Part shown: in pieces, positions 43,539 to 50,932 of the stretch
Numbering within the stretch: position 1 is the stretch's first letter
How the letters are laid out: every line of letters starts with the position of its first letter
From: Paenibacillus_E qinlingensis_A
Lineage (GTDB): Bacteria; Bacillota; Bacilli; Paenibacillales; NBRC-103111
Reading direction: 5' to 3'
DNA length: 64,000 nucleotides
Assembly: GCF_031455095.1 (NCBI RefSeq)
Contig: NZ_JAVDSB010000011.1
Coordinates: forward strand, 149,473 to 213,472
The notes under the pieces: model-generated
The model's input: the letters and a program-made list of their open reading frames with translations, nothing else
What the model was told of the DNA's origin: nothing
The model's database searches: none
Position numbers and translations under genes: made by a program

Positions 43539-44312
43539 TTAGCTGAACCACGAAAAGATCGCCTTAAACATTTCCCAAATAAAGAACTTAACCTTCGGTT
43601 GAGCTGGCTCTTCGGTCGTGGTAGTCGAAGCTGAAGCTGCTACGACCTCACCTTTTGTTTCTTTCTTTGCTACCTTCTCTGTCGAAGCAGCTTTATCTTT
43701 GCTAGCGACAGTTTTAGCCTTATCTTCTTTAACCGGCTGCTTTTCCTTGCCATTCTCATCGGTCGTTTTGGCCACCACAACGGCTGCTGAAGCAACCGCT
43801 TCACCCGATACGGAATCTACAAAGCATAACGGTGGGAATAACACGCACCACCAATTTTGCCCTTCACCCGATCCAATCACAACGCGCAATGCTTCATAAT
43901 CCCCAGCTGGGTAGACGTCATTTCCGTACATTTTAGTTGGAAAAGGGACAACACCTAACTCCACAGTATACGGATAGTTATAGCCGCGGGATGCAATCAT
44001 CTCGCCCACAAGTTGATCGAATTCAGACAAGTGCGCATTCACGACTGCTCTGGCCTCTTCCAAGGAGTGTGGTCCAACAACCCAATCTTCCATACGGGCA
44101 ATAATCGCATCGCGAATCTCGCGTTTTAAAGCTTGGTCCTGCGCAGAATCCGAATTTGCTAGAATACGCAAACGAATGGATTCTTCTGGTATCGTAGGCG
44201 AAATAACCGCCGCATTCGTACGATTGGATTCCCAACACATAATCATAAGTATAAGTGCAAAAACAATGAATGATAAGCTCTTAACCGAGTGGCGCTCCGT
44301 TCTCTTAACCAT
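43539..44312 (-). CDS. spoIIR: Stage II sporulation protein R
   Basis: A forespore-made, exported signalling protein that triggers SpoIIGA processing of pro-sigma-E in the mother cell. It is 257 residues from the ATG at 44312 (AAGGGG upstream). A signal/anchor helix lies at about residues 12-32. The conserved domain (IRLRILANSDS, then NWWCVLFPPLCFVD) covers about 45-175. A Lys/Thr/Ala-rich linker of about 60 residues and an amphipathic C-terminal segment (FFIWEMFKAIFSWF) follow. No clear sigma-F promoter was identified by eye. Confidence 0.93.
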   Translation of the reverse strand: MVKRTERHSVKSLSFIVFALILMIMCWESNRTNAAVISPTIPEESIRLRILANSDSAQDQALKREIRDAIIARMEDWVVGPHSLEEARAVVNAHLSEFDQLVGEMIASRGYNYPYTVELGVVPFPTKMYGNDVYPAGDYEALRVVIGSGEGQNWWCVLFPPLCFVDSVSGEAVASAAVVVAKTTDENGKEKQPVKEDKAKTVASKDKAASTEKVAKKETKGEVVAASASTTTTEEPAQPKVKFFIWEMFKAIFSWFS

Positions 44313-44399
44313 GGAGAGTAGCCCCTTTCCCATTCCCGTCGTCTACTAGCCAGTATGGACAATAGTGGGTGGGGCTAAACCTATGAATCTATTATTTTT

Positions 44400-44680
44400 G
44401 GCAAAATGATAGAGTTAGTAGAGGGCTCCTAAATTCAAGTACATAAATTTAAGTACAGGGTTCACTCAAGACCTAAATACCTGCAAAACTACAGCTTTTT
44501 TTCTCATATTCCCCTAATCCGAACAAAAGCCTGCGAATATACAGTAATTTAACTGTTTTTAGTCATACAGGTGCTGATTTCGCATAAATACCTGCATATT
44601 CGCAGTAATTTCCTTTTTTCACTACTTTTATCGATAAATTGATGTAAATTTGCAGGCTTTCAGGCACGCCTGCATCTAGC
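44400..44680. repeat. Degenerate CCTGC...CAG repeats between prmC and spoIIR
   Basis: This 370-bp gap contains three units of a short hairpin-like repeat: CCTGCAAAACTACAG, CCTGCGAATATACAG and CCTGCATATTCGCAG (around 44480, 44530 and 44600), the last two each followed by TAATTT. Next to prmC there is a longer inverted repeat with GCAGGC arms (44652-44673). The pattern looks like a dispersed small repeat rather than coding sequence; nothing protein-like was found here. Confidence 0.55.
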
Positions 44681-44682
44681 AC

Positions 44683-45579
44683 CTACAGCTGCTGTGGCTC
44701 ACGAATCGCCAGCACATGACGATTGATCCCCTGGAGATCCTGCACGAAGCGGATCTCCGTCCAGTCTGCGGCGGCACCTAACAGCGCCGCAACTGCCTCC
44801 GCCTGCCCGATGCCCACCTCGAACCCGACCACAGTCGGGATTCGTGGCAATAAGGGCAGCTGCGAGATCATGCGGCGGTACAGGTCGAGTCCCTCGACAC
44901 CGCCGAACAGAGCTGTGTGCGGCTCGAATAGCCGCACCTCGGGCATCAGCGCCGGCAGGTCGCCATCAGGGATATACGGTGGGTTGGACACCAGTATATC
45001 CGGCGCGAGCCCGCGCTCGATGTAAGGCTCGAGGAGGTCGCCCTCGAGCCACTGGATTCGCGCAGCCACTTCGTGGCGCTGCGCGTTCTTTAAAGCCATC
45101 TCCAGCGCTGCCGCGGAGATGTCACTGGCGGCCACGCGCCACGCAGGGCGCGCGTGCGCTACAGTCACCGGGATGATGCCACTCCCGGTGCCAACATCCG
45201 CAAGCAGCGGAGCGCCTTGCGGGAACAGACGCGAGCCCTCGTGGAGCAGCGCCTCCACGAGCAGCTCAGTCTCCGGCCGCGGGATCAGCACGGCCGGGCT
45301 CACCATAAACGGAAGGCCGAAGAAATCCTGTTCACCGGTGATGTACTGCACCGGTTCGCCCGCGGCCTTCCTTGCAACGAGCTGGTCCCACGTGGCGACC
45401 AGCTCTACGGGCATCTGTTCCTGCCACCAGCGGAACAGCAGTTCAGTCCGACTGCAGCCCCCTAAGAGGTGCTGCAGCAATAACTCCGTGCAAGCCGAAG
45501 CCTCTGCGACGCCTTGCTCTGCTAAAAAAGAAGAAGCCTTCACAAAGGCTTCTCTCACACTCATGTTTGCACTCGTCAT
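44683..45579 (-). CDS. prmC: Release factor glutamine methyltransferase
   Basis: Methylates the glutamine of the GGQ motif of release factors, using S-adenosylmethionine. It is 298 residues, with an N-terminal helical domain, the SAM site DVGTGSGIIPVTVA, and the catalytic NPPY motif in VSNPPYIP. ATG at 45579 overlaps the prfA stop in TAATG, so enzyme and substrate are translated together. The G+C content of this gene looks higher than that of its neighbours by eye. Confidence 0.96.
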   Translation of the reverse strand: MTSANMSVREAFVKASSFLAEQGVAEASACTELLLQHLLGGCSRTELLFRWWQEQMPVELVATWDQLVARKAAGEPVQYITGEQDFFGLPFMVSPAVLIPRPETELLVEALLHEGSRLFPQGAPLLADVGTGSGIIPVTVAHARPAWRVAASDISAAALEMALKNAQRHEVAARIQWLEGDLLEPYIERGLAPDILVSNPPYIPDGDLPALMPEVRLFEPHTALFGGVEGLDLYRRMISQLPLLPRIPTVVGFEVGIGQAEAVAALLGAAADWTEIRFVQDLQGINRHVLAIREPQQL

Positions 45580-46643
45580 TACATCGCCTCTAAGGCATCG
45601 GATTGGGCAGCAATCGTTAGTGCTGACACAATTTCCGCCATATCGCCGTTCAGAACTGTCTCTAAACGGTGTAGCGTCAAGCCGATACGGTGATCGGTAA
45701 TCCGGCTTTGCGGGAAGTTGTAGGTACGAATACGCTCTGAACGGTCACCCGTTCCGACTTTGCTTTTACGCTCGCCAGCATATTTCGCTTCCTCTTCTTC
45801 ACGCATTTTATCTGAAATACGCGCACGTAGTACACGGAGCGCTTGTTCTTTATTCGAGTTTTGGGATTTCCCATCCTGACATGTTGCCACAATACCCGTT
45901 GGTACGTGGGTTACACGCACAGCGGATTTTGTTGTATTAACGGACTGACCGCCCGCTCCACTGGAACAGAACGTATCAACGCGAATATCCGCATCGTGGA
46001 TAATGATTTCCACATCTTCCGCTTCCGGCATAACAACAACTGTTGACGTGGAGGTATGGATACGTCCACCGGATTCCGTTACTGGAATACGTTGTACACG
46101 GTGTGCCCCGCTCTCAAACTTGAGCTTGCTGTAGGCACCTTTACCCGTAATCATGAAAATAATTTCTTTAAATCCGCCTAAATCATTCACGGATGCATCC
46201 AGAATCTCCGTTCTCCAACCCTGAGCATCCGCATAACGCGTATACATGCGGTAGAGATCGCCTGCGAATAAAGCAGCTTCGTCGCCGCCTGCCGCTCCAC
46301 GAATCTCCACGATGACATTCTTGTCATCGTTAGGATCCTTCGGCATCATCAGAATGCGAAGATGTTCCTCAAGTTTAGCGGATTGCTCGCTAAGCTCCTC
46401 GATCTCCATTTTGACCATTTCACGCATCTCATCATCCAGCTTCTCGTTCTGCATCACTTTCGCATCGGCTAGCTGTTCGCTCACGCTCTTATATTCATTA
46501 TAAGCATCGTAAGACTCCTGAAGATCAGATTGCTCTTTGGAATACTCTCTTAGTTTCTTCGTATCACTCGTTACATCCGGGTCACACAATAACTCGCTTA
46601 GTTTATCATAGCGGTCCACAATGGACTGAAGTCGATCCAACAT
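45579..46643 (-). CDS. prfA: Peptide chain release factor 1
   Basis: Reads UAA and UAG stop codons; 354 residues. The GGQ hydrolysis motif is at 231-233, and the stop-codon recognition tripeptide PVT at 187-189 (family P-x-T). ATG at 46643 with AAAGGAG upstream. It precedes prmC in a two-gene operon. Confidence 0.97.
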   Translation of the reverse strand: MLDRLQSIVDRYDKLSELLCDPDVTSDTKKLREYSKEQSDLQESYDAYNEYKSVSEQLADAKVMQNEKLDDEMREMVKMEIEELSEQSAKLEEHLRILMMPKDPNDDKNVIVEIRGAAGGDEAALFAGDLYRMYTRYADAQGWRTEILDASVNDLGGFKEIIFMITGKGAYSKLKFESGAHRVQRIPVTESGGRIHTSTSTVVVMPEAEDVEIIIHDADIRVDTFCSSGAGGQSVNTTKSAVRVTHVPTGIVATCQDGKSQNSNKEQALRVLRARISDKMREEEEAKYAGERKSKVGTGDRSERIRTYNFPQSRITDHRIGLTLHRLETVLNGDMAEIVSALTIAAQSDALEAM

Positions 46644-46676
46644 AGGGGATCACTCCTTTCTTGTTTTTGTTGTTAA

Positions 46677-47777
46677 TTAAACGTTAAAACGGAAATGCAT
46701 AACATCGCCATCATTTACTACGTACTCTTTACCTTCAAGACGTACTTGGCCTTTTTCTTTTGCACCCGCCATGGATCCAGCAGCAGCCAAATCATGATAA
46801 GAAACAACCTCTGCACGAATAAATCCACGTTCAAAATCCGTATGAATCACGCCAGCTGCTTGCGGAGCTTTCGTTCCTTTACGAATCGTCCATGCTCTAA
46901 CTTCTTGAACCCCAGCTGTGAAATACGTGTACAAACCGAGCTTGCGGTAAGCTGCTTTAATCAATCTATTCAAGCCGGACTCTTGAAGTCCCAACTCTTC
47001 CAGGAACATCGCTTTTTCTTCGTCTTCCAACTCAGCAATTTCGGATTCAACCTTCGCACTAATAGAAACAACTTCGTTGTTTTCTTTTTCTGCGAATTCC
47101 TTCACAATTTTAACGTATGCATTGTCATCCGCAGTTGAAACTTCATCTTCACTCACATTTGCCGCGTAAAGCACTGGCTTCATCGTCAATAAGTGAAGAT
47201 CGCGAACTAGAAGGCGCTCATCGTCTGTCAAATCCAAGCTGCGTGCTGGCATATCATTATATAAGGCTTCTTTGATACGTTCCAAACACTCCACTTCAGC
47301 TACCACTTTCTTGTCGCCGCCTTTGAGGTTTTTGCGTGAACGCTCGATTTTTTTATCAACCGACTCAATGTCTGCCAAAATCAATTCAAGATTAATCGTC
47401 TCGATGTCGCCAATCGGATCGACTTTCCCAGAAACGTGAGTAATATTATCATCCTCAAAACAACGGACAACATGCACAATCGCATCAACTTCGCGGATGT
47501 GTGCTAGAAATTTATTTCCAAGGCCCTCGCCTTTGCTCGCACCCTTAACTAAACCCGCAATATCAACGAATTCGAATGCTGTCGGCACGATGCTCTTAGG
47601 CACAACGATTTCTACCAGCTTCTGCAATCTCTCGTCTGGTACTTCTACTACCCCAACATTCGGATCGATCGTACAGAACGGATAATTCGCAGATTCTGCC
47701 CCCGCCTGTGTAATTGCATTAAACAATGTCGATTTTCCTACGTTCGGTAGACCGACGATACCTGCTTTCAAAGCCAT
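46677..47777 (-). CDS. ychF: Ribosome-associated GTPase-family ATPase YchF
   Basis: A 366-residue Obg-family P-loop protein that hydrolyses ATP and binds ribosomes. Motif G1 GLPNVGKST (9-17), G3 DIAGLVKGASKGEGLGNKFL and the altered G4 motif NVSED, which explains the nucleotide preference, are visible. The C-terminal TGS-like domain starts near 280. ATG at 47777 with AAGGAG upstream. In B. subtilis the homologue lies near the replication origin. Confidence 0.96.
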   Translation of the reverse strand: MALKAGIVGLPNVGKSTLFNAITQAGAESANYPFCTIDPNVGVVEVPDERLQKLVEIVVPKSIVPTAFEFVDIAGLVKGASKGEGLGNKFLAHIREVDAIVHVVRCFEDDNITHVSGKVDPIGDIETINLELILADIESVDKKIERSRKNLKGGDKKVVAEVECLERIKEALYNDMPARSLDLTDDERLLVRDLHLLTMKPVLYAANVSEDEVSTADDNAYVKIVKEFAEKENNEVVSISAKVESEIAELEDEEKAMFLEELGLQESGLNRLIKAAYRKLGLYTYFTAGVQEVRAWTIRKGTKAPQAAGVIHTDFERGFIRAEVVSYHDLAAAGSMAGAKEKGQVRLEGKEYVVNDGDVMHFRFNV

Positions 47778-47838
47778 TGTCGTTACAACTCCTTAATTTT
47801 CGAAGATCATCCTTCTTATTATATAGTACTTGGAGGGC

Positions 47839-47881
47839 AAAAAAAAGCCTGCAAGCTATTGATTAGCTCCAGACTTTTTTT
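47839..47881 (-). terminator. Terminator overlapping the end of the PilZ gene
   Basis: Minus strand stem AGTCTGGAGCTA / TAGCT-TGCAGGCT, loop ATCA, followed by eight T. The PilZ stop codon lies inside the hairpin. Confidence 0.85.
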
Positions 47882-48590
47882 CCAATGCTTTTTTGTACTC
47901 TTCATCGCGCTTCTGTTCGAAGTAGGTTTGGATCTGATTTCGCAGAATAAAACCGCGCAGTGCATTGCTTTGTTCCGCAGGAACGCTCTCGAAGCTAGCT
48001 CCGTAGTAGTAGCTGCCCTCTTGCTTTTCTTTCCTTATAATTTCCAACATACAAGGCATTTCGAAGCCTAAATCGAGCTGTACTTGTAACTGACATTTTT
48101 TATGTAGAATGGCATCAATCATGGAACTATCATTAATTGTGAAACCAAGTCCGCTCATCGATATATTTTTAATCGAAATCTCAATGGCTTGTTCAAGCTG
48201 ATACTGTTCTTTCTGTTGGATATTCTGAAACCCAAAAATTTGTCCTATGTTTTTCACATTCACCCGCGGGAACTCCCGTTTCTCCGAAAACTTCTTTCGA
48301 TTCTCCGGGGGATTAATCACAATGAGCGAACCAGGCTCTCTAGCCACGACTGTCGTATCAAGAACAAAAAGACCCGATTTGGTGTATAGCGTCATTTTGG
48401 CCTTATCCCCAAGTTGAAACACGTCATATTCCGGCAACTCGATCTCCATGATATCGCCTTGTGCATAGGTAAGGATACCTGTAGCCACAAAATCATCCTT
48501 CGCTAAAACAGCCCTAGAATCGATTAATACTTCCGCGTCAAATCCTTCTTTGCTCCCATACCGTTTCAAAGTATCCTGATTCATCGCCAT
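47856..48590 (-). CDS. PilZ-domain cyclic-di-GMP receptor (YcgR/YpfA-like)
   Basis: A protein of 244 residues with an N-terminal YcgR_2-like beta domain (about 10-105) and a C-terminal PilZ domain (about 110-225). Both parts of the c-di-GMP-binding signature are present: R-x-x-x-R in KREFPRVN and N-x-S-x-x-G in NISMSGLG. In Bacillus relatives this type acts as a flagellar brake. The start is the ATG at 48590 or the GTG two codons upstream; AGAGGTGAAG could serve either, and the frame extends to 48668. The 5' leader carries a c-di-GMP riboswitch, so transcription is probably under control of the same ligand. Confidence 0.9.
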   Translation of the reverse strand: MAMNQDTLKRYGSKEGFDAEVLIDSRAVLAKDDFVATGILTYAQGDIMEIELPEYDVFQLGDKAKMTLYTKSGLFVLDTTVVAREPGSLIVINPPENRKKFSEKREFPRVNVKNIGQIFGFQNIQQKEQYQLEQAIEISIKNISMSGLGFTINDSSMIDAILHKKCQLQVQLDLGFEMPCMLEIIRKEKQEGSYYYGASFESVPAEQSNALRGFILRNQIQTYFEQKRDEEYKKALEKKSGANQ

Positions 48591-48706
48591 GCTCACCTTC
48601 ACCTCTCCCTCTACGGACGAATGGATTCCACAGCACAATTCCGCACAAAATAGACTGCTCCTCTTCAATATGAAAGGGAACAGCCTATACCTTAATCAAA
48701 AAAAAG

Positions 48707-48805
48707 CATCGATTTTCGGTAACCAGGCTGTCATAGTTCCTTAGAACCGTAGACCCTCAGCTTTGCGTCCTTGTTTTTCAACAAGTTTGCTATTGTCGAA
48801 CCCTG
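48707..48805 (-). ncRNA. Cyclic-di-GMP-I (GEMM) riboswitch
   Basis: Minus strand aptamer with the hallmarks of class I: AGCAAAC, the P2 hairpin capped by a GNRA loop (CTTGTT-GAAA-AACAAG), the linker GACGCAAAGC, the P3 receptor halves GGGTCTA and TATGACAGCC, and the closing GGTTACC. An eight-T run lies only 15 nt after the aptamer, which suggests control by termination, though the terminator stem itself is weak. The downstream gene encodes a PilZ protein that binds the same ligand. Confidence 0.93.
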
Positions 48806-48860
48806 CTATGCTATTCAATTTAGTCATTATTTATGGTCTAAAAGACCCACTATTACCACC

Positions 48861-48889
48861 ATTATACGTAGCCTGGATATTTCTTTCAA
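48861..48889 (-). promoter_or_regulatory. Promoter of the riboswitch-PilZ transcript
   Basis: Minus strand: -35 TTGAAA (48884-48889), 17-bp spacer, perfect -10 TATAAT (48861-48866). It implies a leader of about 260 nt, starting near 48853, with the riboswitch at its 5' side. A short hairpin (GGTCTTTTAGACC) precedes the aptamer. Confidence 0.88.
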
Positions 48890-48942
48890 CTAAAATCCTT
48901 GCATGGGCGATGTTTTTATTGTATGAATGTGTAGTGGAATGA

Positions 48943-49031
48943 ATATCCACAGGTTTACAAGTTATCCACATTGTTATCCACAGCTTGTTAACAACGAATA
49001 TCTGTTCGGATTATTATTCACATGTGGATAA
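48943..49031. promoter_or_regulatory. Cluster of four DnaA-box sequences
   Basis: Three exact TTATCCACA boxes (48962-48970 and 48974-48982 on plus; 49023-49031 on minus) and one with a single change (ATATCCACA, 48943-48951) within 89 bp, between two divergent genes and 25 bp upstream of tadA. Chance occurrence of this many in so short a stretch is very unlikely. The role may be DnaA titration or regulation of the flanking genes; no AT-rich unwinding element or dnaA gene is next to it. Confidence 0.75.
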
Positions 49032-49055
49032 ATTATTATTGCGAGGTGTCCCCCT

Positions 49056-49514
49056 GTGGATCAACATATCCCCTGGATGCAAGAAGCGATTGGCGAGGCG
49101 CTTAAAGCTGAAGCCATCCGTGAAGTACCGATAGGCGCAGTCGTCGTCTATCAAGGTCAAATCATAGGCCGCGGTTATAATTTACGCGAAACAACCCTAG
49201 ATCCTCTCGCACATGCAGAGATGATTGCTATTAAACAAGCGAGCGAGCATCTGCAAGCCTGGCGCCTTCTCGACTGCCAGCTCTATGTGACGCTGGAGCC
49301 TTGTCCGATGTGCGCAGGTGCCATCGTACAAGCACGAATACCGCAGGTGATTTACGGAACAGTGGATCCGAAGGCTGGCTGCGCTGGGACGTTGATGAAC
49401 TTACTGCAGGAAGACCGATTCAATCATCGTGTCGATGTGGTTAGTGGCGTTTTGCAAGAGGAATGTTCAACGATGTTAACGCAATTCTTTCGAAAATTAC
49501 GGGGGAAAGCGTAG
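49056..49514 (+). CDS. tadA: tRNA-specific adenosine deaminase
   Basis: Deaminates A34 to inosine in tRNA-Arg(ACG). It is 152 residues. The zinc ligands and catalytic glutamate are His53-Ala-Glu55 and Cys83/Cys86 in PCPMC. The start codon is GTG at 49056 with GCGAGGTG upstream. In B. subtilis the gene is followed by the SRP RNA and dnaX; neither is present here, and the gene faces a DUF1697 gene four bases away. Confidence 0.96.
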   Translation: MDQHIPWMQEAIGEALKAEAIREVPIGAVVVYQGQIIGRGYNLRETTLDPLAHAEMIAIKQASEHLQAWRLLDCQLYVTLEPCPMCAGAIVQARIPQVIYGTVDPKAGCAGTLMNLLQEDRFNHRVDVVSGVLQEECSTMLTQFFRKLRGKA

Positions 49515-49518
49515 GCGT

Positions 49519-50079
49519 TCAACCGTTTGAAGTGTGTCCTTGCTGTAAGGCCTCGGCTAACTCTACCAGCTTGCTCATCGTATTCCAATTTCGCGTCGTC
49601 GTGCGATCACCAAGTTTCTGCATGTTGCTCGCCAGCTTCGAATCCAAGACACTTTGTCGAAACAGAAAATATATTGTGCAGCCCTGCATCTGAAACTCAT
49701 CGACTTCACTCTGTCCCTTGGATAAGATGTCGGTGAGTGTCGGCGGGGCTTCTTCCGTTAGTACGGAAATTTGAATGCTCTCCCCTTCGGACAAGTCATC
49801 TGCGTCATAAGGGCAATTCCCTACAAGTTCAGCTAGCTCCGCTGCGGTGCGCAAAATAACGGTAGGAGCTACGCCAACCGCATCGCTAATTGCTTTTTCA
49901 ATACGTGGTCTTAGTGACTCACTTGGCTCCTCCGATTGAAAAAACACATTGCCACTTTGCAAATACGTCTGTACGTGTGCTAATCCTATTGCCTCTAGTG
50001 TCTTTTTCAAGTCGGTCATTTTGATCTTATTTTTGCCTCCTACATTAATCCCGCGCAGAAAACCTACGTAAACCGTCAT
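49519..50079 (-). CDS. DUF1697 family protein
   Basis: A 186-residue protein with the DUF1697 signature: an N-terminal FLRGINVGGKNKIKM, then LQSGNVFF, and a C-terminal segment ending RNWNTMSKL. The family has no established activity. ATG at 50079 with GGGAGG upstream. It converges on tadA, and the stop codons are four bases apart. Confidence 0.88.
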   Translation of the reverse strand: MTVYVGFLRGINVGGKNKIKMTDLKKTLEAIGLAHVQTYLQSGNVFFQSEEPSESLRPRIEKAISDAVGVAPTVILRTAAELAELVGNCPYDADDLSEGESIQISVLTEEAPPTLTDILSKGQSEVDEFQMQGCTIYFLFRQSVLDSKLASNMQKLGDRTTTRNWNTMSKLVELAEALQQGHTSNG

Positions 50080-50094
50080 TGTGACTTGCCTCCC

Positions 50095-50592
50095 TTACTT
50101 TAATTGTACCGAACGTATGAGGAAGAAGATGATCGTGCCAAACAGGATCAACAGGATAAAGCCTAACCCCCATAAACTTAGCTCCGCATTGCCTTCTTTT
50201 GCACTCTGTATAATAGACCACTCAATAAACATAAACAGAATGAGGATTATCGTCTTCATACTATGGATGAGCAAACGCGCATTTTGGTATTGCCCTCGGG
50301 CATTCTGAGCGGTAATAGTAGTTGGATAATTGTACACGTGAGGGACCTTGCTTAGGAGCGTCAAGCCAACATAGATGATAACTCCAATAAGCGGTACGGC
50401 CATTAGGCTCATTTTGTTCCCCCAGCCATCGATCTCCCCTTTCCCGTTAAAATGCATCGGAATTCGCTCGGGCATATCGCGCCACTCGTAGGCAACATAT
50501 GCGATCATACTTATGATTACGAGCAAAGAAATGACATCAAGTATAGTTTCAGCTTTGGATCTGCCGAGTTGGATCACGGGACGTTGCTCCAT
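50095..50592 (-). CDS. DUF1648 domain membrane protein
   Basis: A 165-residue protein with four hydrophobic segments. The DUF1648 signature (ERIPMHFNGKGEIDGWGNK) follows the first helix at about residues 40-60. Similar domains occur in SdpI-type immunity and uncharacterised membrane proteins. It lies 15 bp upstream of the DUF1697 gene on the same strand, so they may form an operon. No specific function can be given. Confidence 0.8.
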   Translation of the reverse strand: MEQRPVIQLGRSKAETILDVISLLVIISMIAYVAYEWRDMPERIPMHFNGKGEIDGWGNKMSLMAVPLIGVIIYVGLTLLSKVPHVYNYPTTITAQNARGQYQNARLLIHSMKTIILILFMFIEWSIIQSAKEGNAELSLWGLGFILLILFGTIIFFLIRSVQLK

Positions 50593-50711
50593 ACAACACC
50601 TACTTTCTATTAGGTTAACAACAGATTAGGGTAGTGCTATTTATTTCTTTACCCACTATGTACATTCCTTACTCAAAAGAAACCTCCTGCTTGCGCATGG
50701 GTTAAAATGGG

Positions 50712-50741
50712 TTGCACTTCAAAAACATCTCGTGTTAGAAT
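50712..50741 (+). promoter_or_regulatory. Promoter of tRNA-Arg
   Basis: -35 TTGCAC (50712-50717), 18-bp spacer, -10 TAGAAT (50736-50741), ending 11 bp before the tRNA gene. Confidence 0.75.
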
Positions 50742-50752
50742 GACGATACTAT

Positions 50753-50826
50753 GCGCCCGTAGCTCAGCAGGATAGAGCAACAGTTTCCTAAACTGTAGGT
50801 CGTACGTTCGAATCGTATCGGGCGCG
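50753..50826 (+). tRNA. tRNA-Arg (CCT anticodon)
   Basis: A complete cloverleaf of 74 nt. Acceptor arms GCGCCCG / CGGGCGC, D-loop AGCTCAGCAGGATAGAGC, anticodon loop TTCCTAA giving CCT (reads AGG), and T-loop TTCGAAT. No CCA is encoded. The flanks ACGATAC and GTATCGT are also complementary and would lengthen the acceptor stem in the primary transcript. Confidence 0.96.
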
Positions 50827-50857
50827 TATCGTTTTTCTCACAAAGCAAACATACTTT

Positions 50858-50900
50858 AAAAAGGGATTTCAACTTAGGTTGGCAATCCCTTTCTTTGTTT
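50858..50900 (+). terminator. Terminator after tRNA-Arg
   Basis: Plus strand stem AAAGGGATT-TCAAC / GTTGG-CAATCCCTTT (loop TTAG), followed by CTTTGTTTT. It separates the tRNA from the MFS gene. Confidence 0.8.
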
Positions 50901-50932
50901 TGGATTCATAATCGAAAGGAGTCCTCACTCCG

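Noticed and set aside
44844..45700. Several overlapping plus-strand open frames opposite prmC
   Set aside because: They are long only because of the higher G+C content here and encode Arg/Ser/Pro-rich sequence without family features.
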